From: G963692885 sp964657395
Lineage (GTDB): Bacteria; Acidobacteriota; Terriglobia; Terriglobales; Acidobacteriaceae
DNA: 64,000 bases
Direction: 5' to 3'
Assembly (NCBI GenBank): GCA_964657395.1
Contig: CAZZUX010000004.1
Location: 1 to 64,000 of the forward strand
Below are positions 35,457 to 45,156 of the stretch, piece after piece. The translations under genes and the position numbers were made by a program. The notes beneath the pieces were generated by a model. The model made no database searches and was not told the origin of the DNA. It saw nothing but the letters and a program-made list of their open reading frames with translations. The first letter of the stretch is position 1, and each line of letters opens with the position of its first letter.

Positions 35457-38400
35457 ATGTCACGGTTGCCCAAAGGCTTCCTCTTCACAGCCCTCGCTGC
35501 CTTCGCGTTTCAGTCCTCCGCACAGACGATGACCGCGCCCGATATCACCAGGCAGCCGACTCTTTACGTGGTTCCGTATGCTCATCTTGATACGCAGTGG
35601 CGCTGGGAATATCCGCAGGTCATCAGCGAATACCTGCTGAAGACAATGCGCGTCAACTTCGACTACATGGATAAGTACCCGCACTATGTTTTCAACTGGT
35701 CGGGCTCCAATCGATATCGGCTGATGAAGGAGTATTATCCGGCCGACTACGCCCGACTGAAAGGATATGTAGCCAAGGGAAACTGGTATCCAGCTGGGTC
35801 TTCCGTGGAAGAAGGCGATGTCAACCTGCCCAGCGCTGAGTCGATTTTTCGCCAGGTGCTTTATGGAAATAGCTATTTCCGGCAGGAATTTGGTAAGGCC
35901 AGCGCGGAATATATGCTACCCGATTGCTTCGGGTTCCCTGCTTCGTTGCCCACCATTCTTGCGAACGCGGGAGTAAAGGGATTTTCGACACAGAAATTGA
36001 GCGCTTCCTGGCAGCCGGCACCGCTGATTGGCGGCCCGGACTCGCCCGAGAAAACGCCTGAAGGTATTCCCTTCAACGTCGGTGTATGGCAGGGGCCGGA
36101 CGGCGAGCAGGTGCTTGCAGCACTGAATCCTGAAAGCTATGGAAGTCAGATTCACACGGACCTGAGCAAGACGCCGCCTCCTGCTCCCCCGCCGGATCCG
36201 AACCAGCGCAGACAGCAGGTGGAAATTGATTGGCCCGCGCGCATCGACATCGATGGAAAAGCTACCGGCGTCTTCGCGGACTACCATTACGTCGGCACCG
36301 GTGACATCGGTGGCGCTACGAACGAGGAATCAGTCAAGCTGCTGGAAGCCATGGTCACCAAGGGAGAAGCGGTTCTGCCGACTCCTGGATCGGCCATAGA
36401 TTTCGGCAGAGGAGGAGCTACCGGCGACATCGTCACCTCCGGCACACCAGTCCGCATGGGCGATGGTCCTGTGCGTGTGATCTCCTCGGCGGCGGACCAG
36501 ATGTTCCTCGACATCAAGCCGGACATGCAGTCCAAGATGCCGACTTACAAAGGTGATCTGGAACTGATCAACCACTCGGCAGGTTCGCTCACTTCGCAGG
36601 CTTACCACAAACGTTGGAATCGTAAGAATGAGCTGCTCGCCGATGCAGCCGAGAAAGCGTCTGTCGCTGCTGCATGGATGGGCGGCAGACCGTATCCGCA
36701 ACAACGTCTGAATAGTGCGTGGACCTTGGTAATGGGTGGACAATTCCACGATACCGGTGCAGGAACGGCGACTCCGCGCGCGTATGAGTTTGCGCAGAAC
36801 GATGATGTTATCGCCTCCAACCAGTTCGCGGATGTACTGAAAAGCGCTACTCAGGCTGTTGCCTCAGAACTCGACACCCGGGTGAGTGGTGCGCCGATTA
36901 TTGTCTATAACCCGCTGAATGTGAAACGTGAAGATTTGGTGGAAGCAGACCTTCCCGGTGGCGACACATCGATCAAAGCTGTCAGCGTGTACGGCCCGGA
37001 TGGGAAGGAAGTGCCCGCGCAGATCGAAGATGGCAGGATGTTGTTCCTCGCCACTGCGCCATCGGTCGGCTATGCGGTTTACAACGTAAAGAATGGATCA
37101 GGGGCCGCGGCATCACGAGAGCTGAAGGTAAGTTCAACGTCACTTGAAAACGCGCGCTATCGCGTAGCAATCTCCACAGATGGAGACGTCACCAGCATCT
37201 TCGACAAGTCCATTCAAAAGGAATTGTTAAGTGGACCCGTGCGACTGGCGATCTCGCAGGATGCTCCAAAAAATTGGCCGGCATGGAACATGGATTTTGA
37301 TCAGGAGCAGGCTCCTCCGCGTTCCTACGTAAGTGGACCGGCGAAAATCAGGGTCGTTGAAAATGGTCCGGCGCGTGTGGCTGTCGAGGTAAGCCGCGGA
37401 GGCGAAGGCTCCAGGTTCAAGCAGACAGTCAGGCTCTCTGCCGGTGATGCCGGCAACCGGGTTGAGTTCACCGAGGCGATCGACTGGCGAACACTATCAG
37501 GAAATCTGAAAGCTGTTTTTCCGCTAGCAGCTACCAATAAGCTGTCGACCTATAACTGGGAGGTAGGAACGATTCAGCGCCCTGCTGCTTTCGATAGACA
37601 ATTCGAAGTGGCGTCGCATCATTGGATCGATCAGACCGATGAGAGCGGTTCGTATGGTGCCACCATTCTCACGGACGTGAAGAACGGATCGGACAAGCGT
37701 GATGATAAAACCTTGCGGCTCACCCTGCTTCGTTCGCCGGGTGAAGCGTCCGAGATGAAGGGCGACTACACGGATGAGTTGAATCAGGATTGGGGACATC
37801 ACGACATACTCTTCGGCATTGCCGGCCACGCTGGAGACTGGCGAACGGGCCAGACCGACTGGCAGGCATATCGTCTCAGCACCCCGCTGATCGCCTTTAC
37901 TACCGAGAAGCACGCAGGAAGGCTGGGGCGTGATTTCTCACTCGTCAGCCTGGATCATCCGAACATTCGTATTCTCGCTCTCAAGAAAGCCGAGCAGAGT
38001 GACGAAGTAATCGTGCGCATGGTGGAGCTGAACGGAAAGGAAACTCCACAGGTGCGAATCAAGTTTGCCTCGCCACTGGACGCAGCCCGCGAGGTCAATG
38101 GACAGGAATTGCCTGTGGGTCCGGTCAGCGTTGTGGATGGTGCATTGCAAACATCGTTCAAACCTTATCAGCCACGGACTTTTGCAATACGGCTTGGAAA
38201 GGCAGGCATCAACGACCCTGGCACCGTTTCCCAGCCAGTCGATCTAAAGTATGACCTCGATGCAGCGAGCGCAGATGATACGAAGTCCATCGGGGGGTTC
38301 GACAGCAAGGGCAATGCTTTACCTGCGGAGATGCTGCCGGCAAACCTTGCAGTAGATGGCGTGAACTTCAAGCTTGCACCGGCAGGAGCCGGGAAGCCGA

Positions 38401-39041
38401 ATGCAGTTCTAGCGAAGGGACAGACCATCGATCTGCCGGCGGGAAACTTCAACAGGGTCTATTTCGTGGCCGCCTCGGCAAATGGCGATCAGCAAACTAC
38501 CTTCAAGTTGGGAGATACTGCAAAGACACTTACGATTGAAGACTGGGGCGGCTTTGTTGGTCAATGGGACACGCGAATCTGGAAGCCCCGGCCCGCAGAA
38601 GTGACGCTGGGCGGCGGACGCAGTCACACTCCGGAACATCAAGCCGCGCTGCGGAAGGATTGGTCCTTCTCTGCGAATCACGCCACCTGGAACTTGAAGA
38701 ATTCAGGATCGCCGGACTGGTCTCCGAGCTATCCGAGTGACTACCTTGGATTGCGGCCAGGATACATCAAGCCTGCGACTCTTGCGTGGTACGCGTCGCA
38801 TCACCATACGGCTGAAGGACTCAACGAGCCTTACGCCTATAGCTATCTATTTGTCTACTCGCTCGATTTACCGGCGGGAGCCAGAGCTATGACATTGCCA
38901 GATAACCCAGACATCCGCATTATGGCTGTTTCTGTCGCAAATCAAGAGCCGATCATCACTTCTGCTCAGCCCTTATTCGACAAGTTAGGTATGCAGATGA
39001 TGAGTGATTTCATCGAGAAGCCGGGATCGCCGCTACCCTAA
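35457..39041 (+). CDS. GH38 alpha-mannosidase, secreted
   Basis: 1194 residues with GAGG just upstream of the ATG and a signal peptide (GFLFTALAAFAFQSSAQ). The zinc and catalytic residues of GH38 are visible: His43 and Asp45 in AHLDTQWRWEYP, the nucleophile Asp156 in MLPDCFGFPASLP, and His431-Asp432 in MGGQFHDTGAG. The middle helical and the C-terminal beta domains (RYRVAISTDGDVTSIFDKSI, VEFTEAIDWRTLSG) are also of the family. It would release alpha-mannose from N-glycan-like or mannan side chains in the periplasm or outside. It lies in line with the GH54 gene (218 bases apart) and a TonB receptor downstream. Confidence 0.9.
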   Translation: MSRLPKGFLFTALAAFAFQSSAQTMTAPDITRQPTLYVVPYAHLDTQWRWEYPQVISEYLLKTMRVNFDYMDKYPHYVFNWSGSNRYRLMKEYYPADYARLKGYVAKGNWYPAGSSVEEGDVNLPSAESIFRQVLYGNSYFRQEFGKASAEYMLPDCFGFPASLPTILANAGVKGFSTQKLSASWQPAPLIGGPDSPEKTPEGIPFNVGVWQGPDGEQVLAALNPESYGSQIHTDLSKTPPPAPPPDPNQRRQQVEIDWPARIDIDGKATGVFADYHYVGTGDIGGATNEESVKLLEAMVTKGEAVLPTPGSAIDFGRGGATGDIVTSGTPVRMGDGPVRVISSAADQMFLDIKPDMQSKMPTYKGDLELINHSAGSLTSQAYHKRWNRKNELLADAAEKASVAAAWMGGRPYPQQRLNSAWTLVMGGQFHDTGAGTATPRAYEFAQNDDVIASNQFADVLKSATQAVASELDTRVSGAPIIVYNPLNVKREDLVEADLPGGDTSIKAVSVYGPDGKEVPAQIEDGRMLFLATAPSVGYAVYNVKNGSGAAASRELKVSSTSLENARYRVAISTDGDVTSIFDKSIQKELLSGPVRLAISQDAPKNWPAWNMDFDQEQAPPRSYVSGPAKIRVVENGPARVAVEVSRGGEGSRFKQTVRLSAGDAGNRVEFTEAIDWRTLSGNLKAVFPLAATNKLSTYNWEVGTIQRPAAFDRQFEVASHHWIDQTDESGSYGATILTDVKNGSDKRDDKTLRLTLLRSPGEASEMKGDYTDELNQDWGHHDILFGIAGHAGDWRTGQTDWQAYRLSTPLIAFTTEKHAGRLGRDFSLVSLDHPNIRILALKKAEQSDEVIVRMVELNGKETPQVRIKFASPLDAAREVNGQELPVGPVSVVDGALQTSFKPYQPRTFAIRLGKAGINDPGTVSQPVDLKYDLDAASADDTKSIGGFDSKGNALPAEMLPANLAVDGVNFKLAPAGAGKPNAVLAKGQTIDLPAGNFNRVYFVAASANGDQQTTFKLGDTAKTLTIEDWGGFVGQWDTRIWKPRPAEVTLGGGRSHTPEHQAALRKDWSFSANHATWNLKNSGSPDWSPSYPSDYLGLRPGYIKPATLAWYASHHHTAEGLNEPYAYSYLFVYSLDLPAGARAMTLPDNPDIRIMAVSVANQEPIITSAQPLFDKLGMQMMSDFIEKPGSPLP

Positions 39042-39263
39042 TTGCCCGCAAACTGACCATCTTCATTCTGTCACGAAAAGACCGTCTGAACATTTCGATG
39101 GATATTATCGACTGGCAAAGCCGCCCTCGACAGCGGCTTTGACAGCGCCATCGTTCACCCGCACCAATGACTCTCGTTGCTTAGTAGCGAAATGCACGAA
39201 GCATGAACAGCTTTCGTCGCTGAACCGGATAGTTAATTCACAGGTTATTCCGATCACCACGGT

Positions 39264-39277
39264 TGCAAGCGTTGACA
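39264..39277. promoter_or_regulatory. Weak LacI-type half-palindrome
   Basis: TGCAAGCGTTGACA has a central CG and good left and right ends but several mismatches. It lies about 190 bases upstream of TonB receptor 3, 34 bases from a better site. Confidence 0.3.
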
Positions 39278-39310
39278 CAAACTTCCCTGAATGAATAGAC
39301 TGGCCCGGCT

Positions 39311-39323
39311 GGAAACGCTTACA
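39311..39323. promoter_or_regulatory. LacI-family operator-like palindrome
   Basis: GGAAACGCTTACA matches the pattern seen at the other sites with the GC variant of the core. It lies 140 bases upstream of TonB receptor 3, in a 421-base gap that otherwise shows no gene. Confidence 0.5.
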
Positions 39324-39462
39324 TCCTTTTTGACACGAAGCTAATCGATAGCTCAGAACGTGCCGGCATTGCATGACTCGTATCGCCGCCGATGGTCCGG
39401 ATAATCAAGGACCAGCGCCTGAGGTTCAATCTTAGAAACTGCTGTTCGATTCTGGAGGCAAA

Positions 39463-42400
39463 ATGATCCCCCTCTCCCGAAATGCGAAGCTTTCGCCTGC
39501 GAGCGCCAAGCCTTCTGCGCAGAAATCTGTCAAGCCCGCCCGCTTCTTTCACTGGACCATCCAGACAACTCTCTGCGGCTCTCTCGTGATGGCAGCCATC
39601 TCAGCTGTTCCGCGGCCGAGTTATGCGCAATCGAGCTCTTCGTCACTTTCCGGCACCATTACGGACGCGAGCGGCGCCGTTCTGCCCGGCGCCAAGGTCA
39701 CGGTGCACAACGAGACCACCGGGCAAGAGAATGTCATCACAACAAGCGGGTCTGGTTCCTATACATTTCCGAACCTTGCCATCGGCAGCTACACTGTCCG
39801 CGTTGAAGCAAATGGCTTCGCAACCGCAGTGCAAAAGGGCACGCATCTTGATCCCAACATCGGCGCGCGCTACGATGTGGCACTGAAAACCGGAGAGTCA
39901 AGCACCAACATCACGGTGCAGGCGAATGCGAACGTGCTCCAGACCGAGTCTGCCGCTGCGGGCCAGCTGGTCACAACGGAGCAGGTCAAATCTATCCAGT
40001 TAAATGGCCGGAATCCGCTGTACCTGTCGCAGCTTGAGCCGGGAGTGAACCGCAACGCACCTCTCTCATCCTTCAACTTCGCGCCTGACTTCAGTGGTCC
40101 GGTCGTGAATGGCGCGAGAGCTGCCGAGTCGCTGATCACGCTCGACGGTGCGCCGATGGTACGGACTCGCGGCAACGGCACACAGATCGGCGTCTCCGAT
40201 GTAGACACCATTTCGCAGGAGCAGATCCTCACGACCAGCTATCCCGCGCAATACGGCGAGACCTCCGGCGGCCTCATACAACTGGTTCCAAGAAGCGGCA
40301 CCAACGAGTTTCACGGTTCCGTGTATGAGTATTTGCGCAATTCCTTTTTCGATGCCAATACCTGGGGACGCAACCAGTCTGATCAGCCGTCCATTGCCGA
40401 TCACCCGGCACCGTTCCGCTTCAACCAATTCGGCTGGGGCTTGAATGGACCGGTCTATATTCCTGGTCACTTCAACCAGAACAAGACGAAGCTGTTCTTT
40501 CTTGCCGGTGAAGAGTTTCTACGTTTCCGCCAGAACTCCACGCAGACCGGAAAGGTACCCACCACGCTGATGCGAGGCGGCGACTTCCGCGAATTGCTGA
40601 ACAGCAACATCTTCTATTCAGGCGCAGTGCAGCTGGTGAATCCAACAACGGGCGCAGCCTACAACGGCAATGTCATTCCGGCTGGCCAATTGAGTCCGAA
40701 TGGTATTGCACTGTTGAACGCCTATCCGGCTCCGAACGCTGTCAATCCGGGATACAACTGGCAGGCTTCTGCACCTTATCCGCAGAACCAGCGTAAAGAT
40801 ACATTGGTGATTGATTACATTCCTGCAGAGGCACACCATCTCCGGTTTAGCGTGCTCAACCAGCACTTCGACCAGATTGTTCCATTCGCCGGGAACTTTG
40901 ATCGAACACCGCAGGTTTGGAACTGGCCTAACCAGGTTGGGGTTCTGCGTTACACGTGGACCATCAGCCCATCGCTTGTCAACGACGCATTCACATCTGT
41001 TTCCGCCGACCACGTCACGATCACCGATCAATTGACGAGCGGTCTCTATGACAGAACGAATTATGGAATCAACTTCCCTTACATCTTCAGTGGGGCAAGC
41101 AAGCTTATCCCTAATAAGATCCCGACCATCGGCATCGCGAACTTTACAACCCTGGACGGCGGCCCGTATCCATCGCACTCCGGCGGTGTGATCACCAACA
41201 TCGCTGACAACCTGATCAAAGTACTTGGCTCGCACACCCTGACATTCGGCGCGTTGTACGAGCGAACTGGTGAGAACAATTTTGACCAGATTGACGTAAG
41301 CAGCACGACACCAGGCGCGACGAACAATCAGAACGGCCAGTTTGAATTTACCGATACCAGGAACGGCCATCCTACAAGCAATGCCGCTGTAGGTAACGCT
41401 GCTCTTGGCCTCTTCGACACTTACGGCGAAATAGGGCAGAAGTCCTACACGCTATTCCGCTCCAACTTCGGCGCCGCCTTCGCACAGGACCAATGGCGTG
41501 TTACTCCCAAGATGGTGATTGAGTACGGTGCGCGTTACAGCGTCTTCCAGCCATACTTCGCGCTATGGCGTAATCAGTCCGTGTTCGATCCTGCGTCTTA
41601 CGATCCTGCCCTTGCACCGACAGTGGATCCAATTACAGATACATTGACCGGCGGCGATGACTATGATGGGGTGGTGATCCCGGGCAGCGGCTTTCCAAGC
41701 TCTGCCAACGGACACGTACCCGCGAGCATCCTGAATGGTACCTACAACCGCCTGTTCCGCGGCTACGGCAAAGGATTTTCGAAGACCATCTGGACAGATG
41801 TTCAACCGCGTTTTGGCGTCACATACCAGATCAAGAATGGAACTGTCATCCGCGCTGGCGGAGGCCGCTTTGTTCAGCGCATCGGTATCAGCGACAGCGT
41901 GCAGCTCGGAGGCAATGCACCATTCCAGCCAACTGCTTCTGTAACGGATGGCTCTGTTGATAATCCTGGTGGAACTACTCTGAGCACATTTCCTCTGGCT
42001 CTTTCATCTCAGGCGCGTACCTTTCCGAATCCAAATTCATGGAGCTGGAACGCTGCCATGGAACAGGAGCTCCCGAACATAGGTACGGTCACGATTGGCT
42101 ATGTTGGACGAAAAGGAATCCACCTCACTCAGCTCGACAATGTAAACCAGTTACAACCCGGAACTGTTCAGAGCAATCCTGCGAATGTTCAGCCGGATGC
42201 GCTCCGCCCATACAAGGGCTTCGCCAGTATCCTGCAGGATACGAATGCAGGCAGCTCGATCTACAACGGCTTGCAGGTCAACCTGAAGCGTCGTCTCACA
42301 AAAGGTTTCCTGTTCGGCGTGGCCTACACCTGGTCCAAGAGCATGGACTACGGTTCCAACGCCGGCTATGAGCTACCCAATGTCTATGACCACACTCCTA

Positions 42401-42984
42401 ACTGGGGTCCCAGCGACTTCGACATTCGCAATGTAGCCGTCGTCAACTATGTCTGGAATTTGCCGTATAACGGTGGAACCAGCCGACTGATGCGTGGTGC
42501 GCTCGGGAACTGGCAGGTTTCAGGACTTACCCAGTTGCAATCCGGCGAGCCGTTCTCAATCGATACCGGTAACGACTACGCCGGTGTAGGCCCGGGCTCC
42601 GGTAGCCAGTTGTGGGACGCGATTCGCACACCATCCACGCCTCATAAATTCAGCAGTAGCAACGGGAGCGCATATTGGTTCGATCCCACTGCCTTTGTAG
42701 CTCCGGCGCCAGGAACCATCGCACCGCGAGGCACGCGAAACTCGCTCTACTCTCCTGGCTTCCAGAGCTGGAACATCGCATTAGTCAAAGATTTTCATGT
42801 CCTGCCGGGTCATGAGAACCACCTGCTAACCTTCCGGGCGGAGTCATTCAACTTCACCAATCACCCAAACCTAGATAGTCCAGACATCAATCCGACAAGC
42901 GGCACCTTCGGTCAAGTGACACAGAAAGGCAACACCTACGCGTCTGATCGGCAGTTTCAGTTCAGCTTGCGTTATCAGTTCTAG
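39463..42984 (+). CDS. Oar-like TonB-dependent outer-membrane receptor (3)
   Basis: 1173 residues, start supported by GGAGG four bases upstream. A long basic leader before the hydrophobic segment (LCGSLVMAAISAVPRPSYAQ) forms the signal. The regulatory-like domain (LSGTITDASGAVLPGAKVTV ... SYTFPNLAIGSYTVRVEANG) is followed by the plug part (LNGRNPLYLSQLEPGVN, GLIQLVPRSGTNEFHGSVYE) and a barrel ending LRYQF. It follows the GH38 gene and precedes a DUF1680 enzyme on the same strand, so its ligand may be an oligosaccharide released by them. Confidence 0.9.
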   Translation: MIPLSRNAKLSPASAKPSAQKSVKPARFFHWTIQTTLCGSLVMAAISAVPRPSYAQSSSSSLSGTITDASGAVLPGAKVTVHNETTGQENVITTSGSGSYTFPNLAIGSYTVRVEANGFATAVQKGTHLDPNIGARYDVALKTGESSTNITVQANANVLQTESAAAGQLVTTEQVKSIQLNGRNPLYLSQLEPGVNRNAPLSSFNFAPDFSGPVVNGARAAESLITLDGAPMVRTRGNGTQIGVSDVDTISQEQILTTSYPAQYGETSGGLIQLVPRSGTNEFHGSVYEYLRNSFFDANTWGRNQSDQPSIADHPAPFRFNQFGWGLNGPVYIPGHFNQNKTKLFFLAGEEFLRFRQNSTQTGKVPTTLMRGGDFRELLNSNIFYSGAVQLVNPTTGAAYNGNVIPAGQLSPNGIALLNAYPAPNAVNPGYNWQASAPYPQNQRKDTLVIDYIPAEAHHLRFSVLNQHFDQIVPFAGNFDRTPQVWNWPNQVGVLRYTWTISPSLVNDAFTSVSADHVTITDQLTSGLYDRTNYGINFPYIFSGASKLIPNKIPTIGIANFTTLDGGPYPSHSGGVITNIADNLIKVLGSHTLTFGALYERTGENNFDQIDVSSTTPGATNNQNGQFEFTDTRNGHPTSNAAVGNAALGLFDTYGEIGQKSYTLFRSNFGAAFAQDQWRVTPKMVIEYGARYSVFQPYFALWRNQSVFDPASYDPALAPTVDPITDTLTGGDDYDGVVIPGSGFPSSANGHVPASILNGTYNRLFRGYGKGFSKTIWTDVQPRFGVTYQIKNGTVIRAGGGRFVQRIGISDSVQLGGNAPFQPTASVTDGSVDNPGGTTLSTFPLALSSQARTFPNPNSWSWNAAMEQELPNIGTVTIGYVGRKGIHLTQLDNVNQLQPGTVQSNPANVQPDALRPYKGFASILQDTNAGSSIYNGLQVNLKRRLTKGFLFGVAYTWSKSMDYGSNAGYELPNVYDHTPNWGPSDFDIRNVAVVNYVWNLPYNGGTSRLMRGALGNWQVSGLTQLQSGEPFSIDTGNDYAGVGPGSGSQLWDAIRTPSTPHKFSSSNGSAYWFDPTAFVAPAPGTIAPRGTRNSLYSPGFQSWNIALVKDFHVLPGHENHLLTFRAESFNFTNHPNLDSPDINPTSGTFGQVTQKGNTYASDRQFQFSLRYQF

Positions 42985-43071
42985 TTAAGACTGAAATTAC
43001 GGAGGGTGGCTGTTGCAGGATAGTTCTGGCTGCCCGGTACAATTCAGCAGATGCCGCCGCGGAATGTGCAG

Positions 43072-45120
43072 ATGATCTACACAACTCGCCGACAATTGCT
43101 GAAGGCCGGTGCAGCAACGCTCGCTGCGGCTGCGTTCATGCGCAGCGTTCCTGCGGCACATGCGAGCCAAGGAGGGTCGGCTCGCATTTCTTTGAACCGC
43201 GCTCCATTGCAGACGGGTGCGTTTAACCTGCTGCCGCTTGGATCGATTCGACCTGTCGGGTGGCTTCGCGACCAGATGCTGATCCAGGCAAATGGGCTGG
43301 GCGGCCATCTCGATGAAACATGGCCTGACGTAGGACCGAACAGCGGATGGCTGGGCGGTACGGGTGAATCGTGGGAGCGCGGTCCTTATTTTCTTGACGG
43401 GCTCGTTCCCCTCGCATGGCAGCTAGACGATGCTCGTCTGAAATCGAAGGCGCAGAAATACATCGATTGGACGCTTGATCATCCGCAACCGGACGGGATG
43501 TTCGGACCAGCCAGCAACAACGACTGGTGGCCGCGAATGGTTATGCTGAAAGCGCTGACGCAATACTACGAAGCGACAAACGATGTGCGGGTGATCCCGC
43601 TGATGCAGCGATACTTTGAGCATCAGCTCACTGCGCTCCCTGGTCGTCCGCTGAAAGACTGGGGGCGCTATCGCTGGCAGGACGAGGTTGTCTCTGTCCT
43701 CTGGCTCTACAAACGCAATGGCAATCCGCGGCTGCTTGATCTGGCTCGATTGTTGAAGCAACAGGGTTATGACTGGCAGACGCAGTTTGCAGATTTCCAT
43801 TACACCGAGCCGTGCACCCTGGCGTATCTTGGCCTGGAGAAACCCGGTGAAAATAACGATCGCGCCATGCAGACGCATGGTGTGAACAATGCGCAGGCCT
43901 TGAAGGCTTCCCCCGTGTGGTGGCTGCTATCGAATGATGATGCTGACCGCACTGCATTCCAACGCCAGTTACAAATGCTCGACCATTATCATGGACTGCC
44001 GAACGGAATGTTCTCTGCCGATGAGCATCTTGCCGGCCGCAATCCATCCCAAGGAACAGAACTTTGCACCGTGGTGGAGACGATGTACTCACTCGAGATG
44101 GCTCTTGCGATTCTCGGCGATCCAGCGATTGGCGATCGATTGGAGAAGATTGCTTACAACGCGCTGCCAGGAACTTTCACGGACGACATGTGGGCGCACC
44201 AGTACAATCAGCAGCCAAACCAGGTCGAGGTGAGCCTGCACCGTAAACCATGGACCACTGACGGTCCGGAGTCGAACCTCTATGGTCTTGAGCCGAACTT
44301 CGGCTGCTGTACTGCGAACTTCCACCAGGGCTGGCCAAAGCTGACCTCAAGCCTGTGGATGCAGGCGAACGACGGCGGATTGGTGGCTGCCGCGTATGCT
44401 CCGTGTGAATTAACGTTAGCCGTGAACGATACGCGCGTGCACATTGCCGAGCAGACGGAATACCCATTCAAGTCGATGATTCGGTTTGTTGTGTCTCCGG
44501 ATAAATCGTGGACATCATCTTTGCGTTTCCGTATCCCGGCTTGGGCTGCTGGCGCCACCCTTGCCATCAACGGAAAATCTGAACCAGCAGAGGCGGGCAG
44601 CTTTGCGCGGGTTCAACGCACGTGGAAGTCCGGCGATATCGTGGAGCTGACATTGCCGAACTCGCCACGCATTGTTCGCGGTTATCAAGATTCTGCATCT
44701 ATTGAGAGCGGACCAATCGTTTTCTCATTTCCTATCAAGCAGGATTGGGTTAAGCTGCGGGAGCGCGGCATGACTGCAGACTGGCAGGTGTTTCCTTCAA
44801 GCCAGTGGAATTACGCTTTATCCTCCGCGGACACTGCCAACGTTAAGCTGCAGAGCTCGGCTGTGACTTCCAGGCCATTCACAGAGGCATCTGCTCCAGT
44901 GACTGTTACCGTCAACGCAGTGAAGCTGCCGCAGTGGCGCGCCCAGGATGGAGTAGCGGATCCAGTGCCGCAGAGTCCGGTACCTCGTGAACAGGCTGCT
45001 ATCGATACAGAAGGAAATTCGCCGACGCCTACTCCCATTGAGACTCTGAGGCTTGTTCCTTATGCAGCAGCAAAACTGCGGATCACTTCATTTCCGGTAA
45101 TGGCTCCTGCTGCTTCTTAA
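43072..45120 (+). CDS. DUF1680/GH127-like glycoside hydrolase, Tat-exported (2)
   Basis: 682 residues from ATG at 43072; the ATG at 43051 would add seven residues. A Tat signal (TTRRQLLKAGAATLAAAAF) precedes the catalytic part. Helical-barrel motifs include WERGPYFLDGLVPLAW, PDGMFGPASNNDWWPRMVML and the Glu-Cys segment GTELCTVVETMYSLEM; the Cys-Cys pair lies in FGCCTANFHQGWPK. These match the Glu/Cys/Cys-Cys set of GH127-type enzymes. A beta domain follows (LRFRIPAWAAGATLAING). It differs clearly from the protein at 20389, so it probably belongs to another DUF1680 subgroup with different linkage specificity. Only 87 bases follow the TonB receptor. Confidence 0.8.
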   Translation: MIYTTRRQLLKAGAATLAAAAFMRSVPAAHASQGGSARISLNRAPLQTGAFNLLPLGSIRPVGWLRDQMLIQANGLGGHLDETWPDVGPNSGWLGGTGESWERGPYFLDGLVPLAWQLDDARLKSKAQKYIDWTLDHPQPDGMFGPASNNDWWPRMVMLKALTQYYEATNDVRVIPLMQRYFEHQLTALPGRPLKDWGRYRWQDEVVSVLWLYKRNGNPRLLDLARLLKQQGYDWQTQFADFHYTEPCTLAYLGLEKPGENNDRAMQTHGVNNAQALKASPVWWLLSNDDADRTAFQRQLQMLDHYHGLPNGMFSADEHLAGRNPSQGTELCTVVETMYSLEMALAILGDPAIGDRLEKIAYNALPGTFTDDMWAHQYNQQPNQVEVSLHRKPWTTDGPESNLYGLEPNFGCCTANFHQGWPKLTSSLWMQANDGGLVAAAYAPCELTLAVNDTRVHIAEQTEYPFKSMIRFVVSPDKSWTSSLRFRIPAWAAGATLAINGKSEPAEAGSFARVQRTWKSGDIVELTLPNSPRIVRGYQDSASIESGPIVFSFPIKQDWVKLRERGMTADWQVFPSSQWNYALSSADTANVKLQSSAVTSRPFTEASAPVTVTVNAVKLPQWRAQDGVADPVPQSPVPREQAAIDTEGNSPTPTPIETLRLVPYAAAKLRITSFPVMAPAAS

Positions 45121-45156
45121 GTATCGTCTCGCTCGAGCTGGACCAAGCCTGGCATA

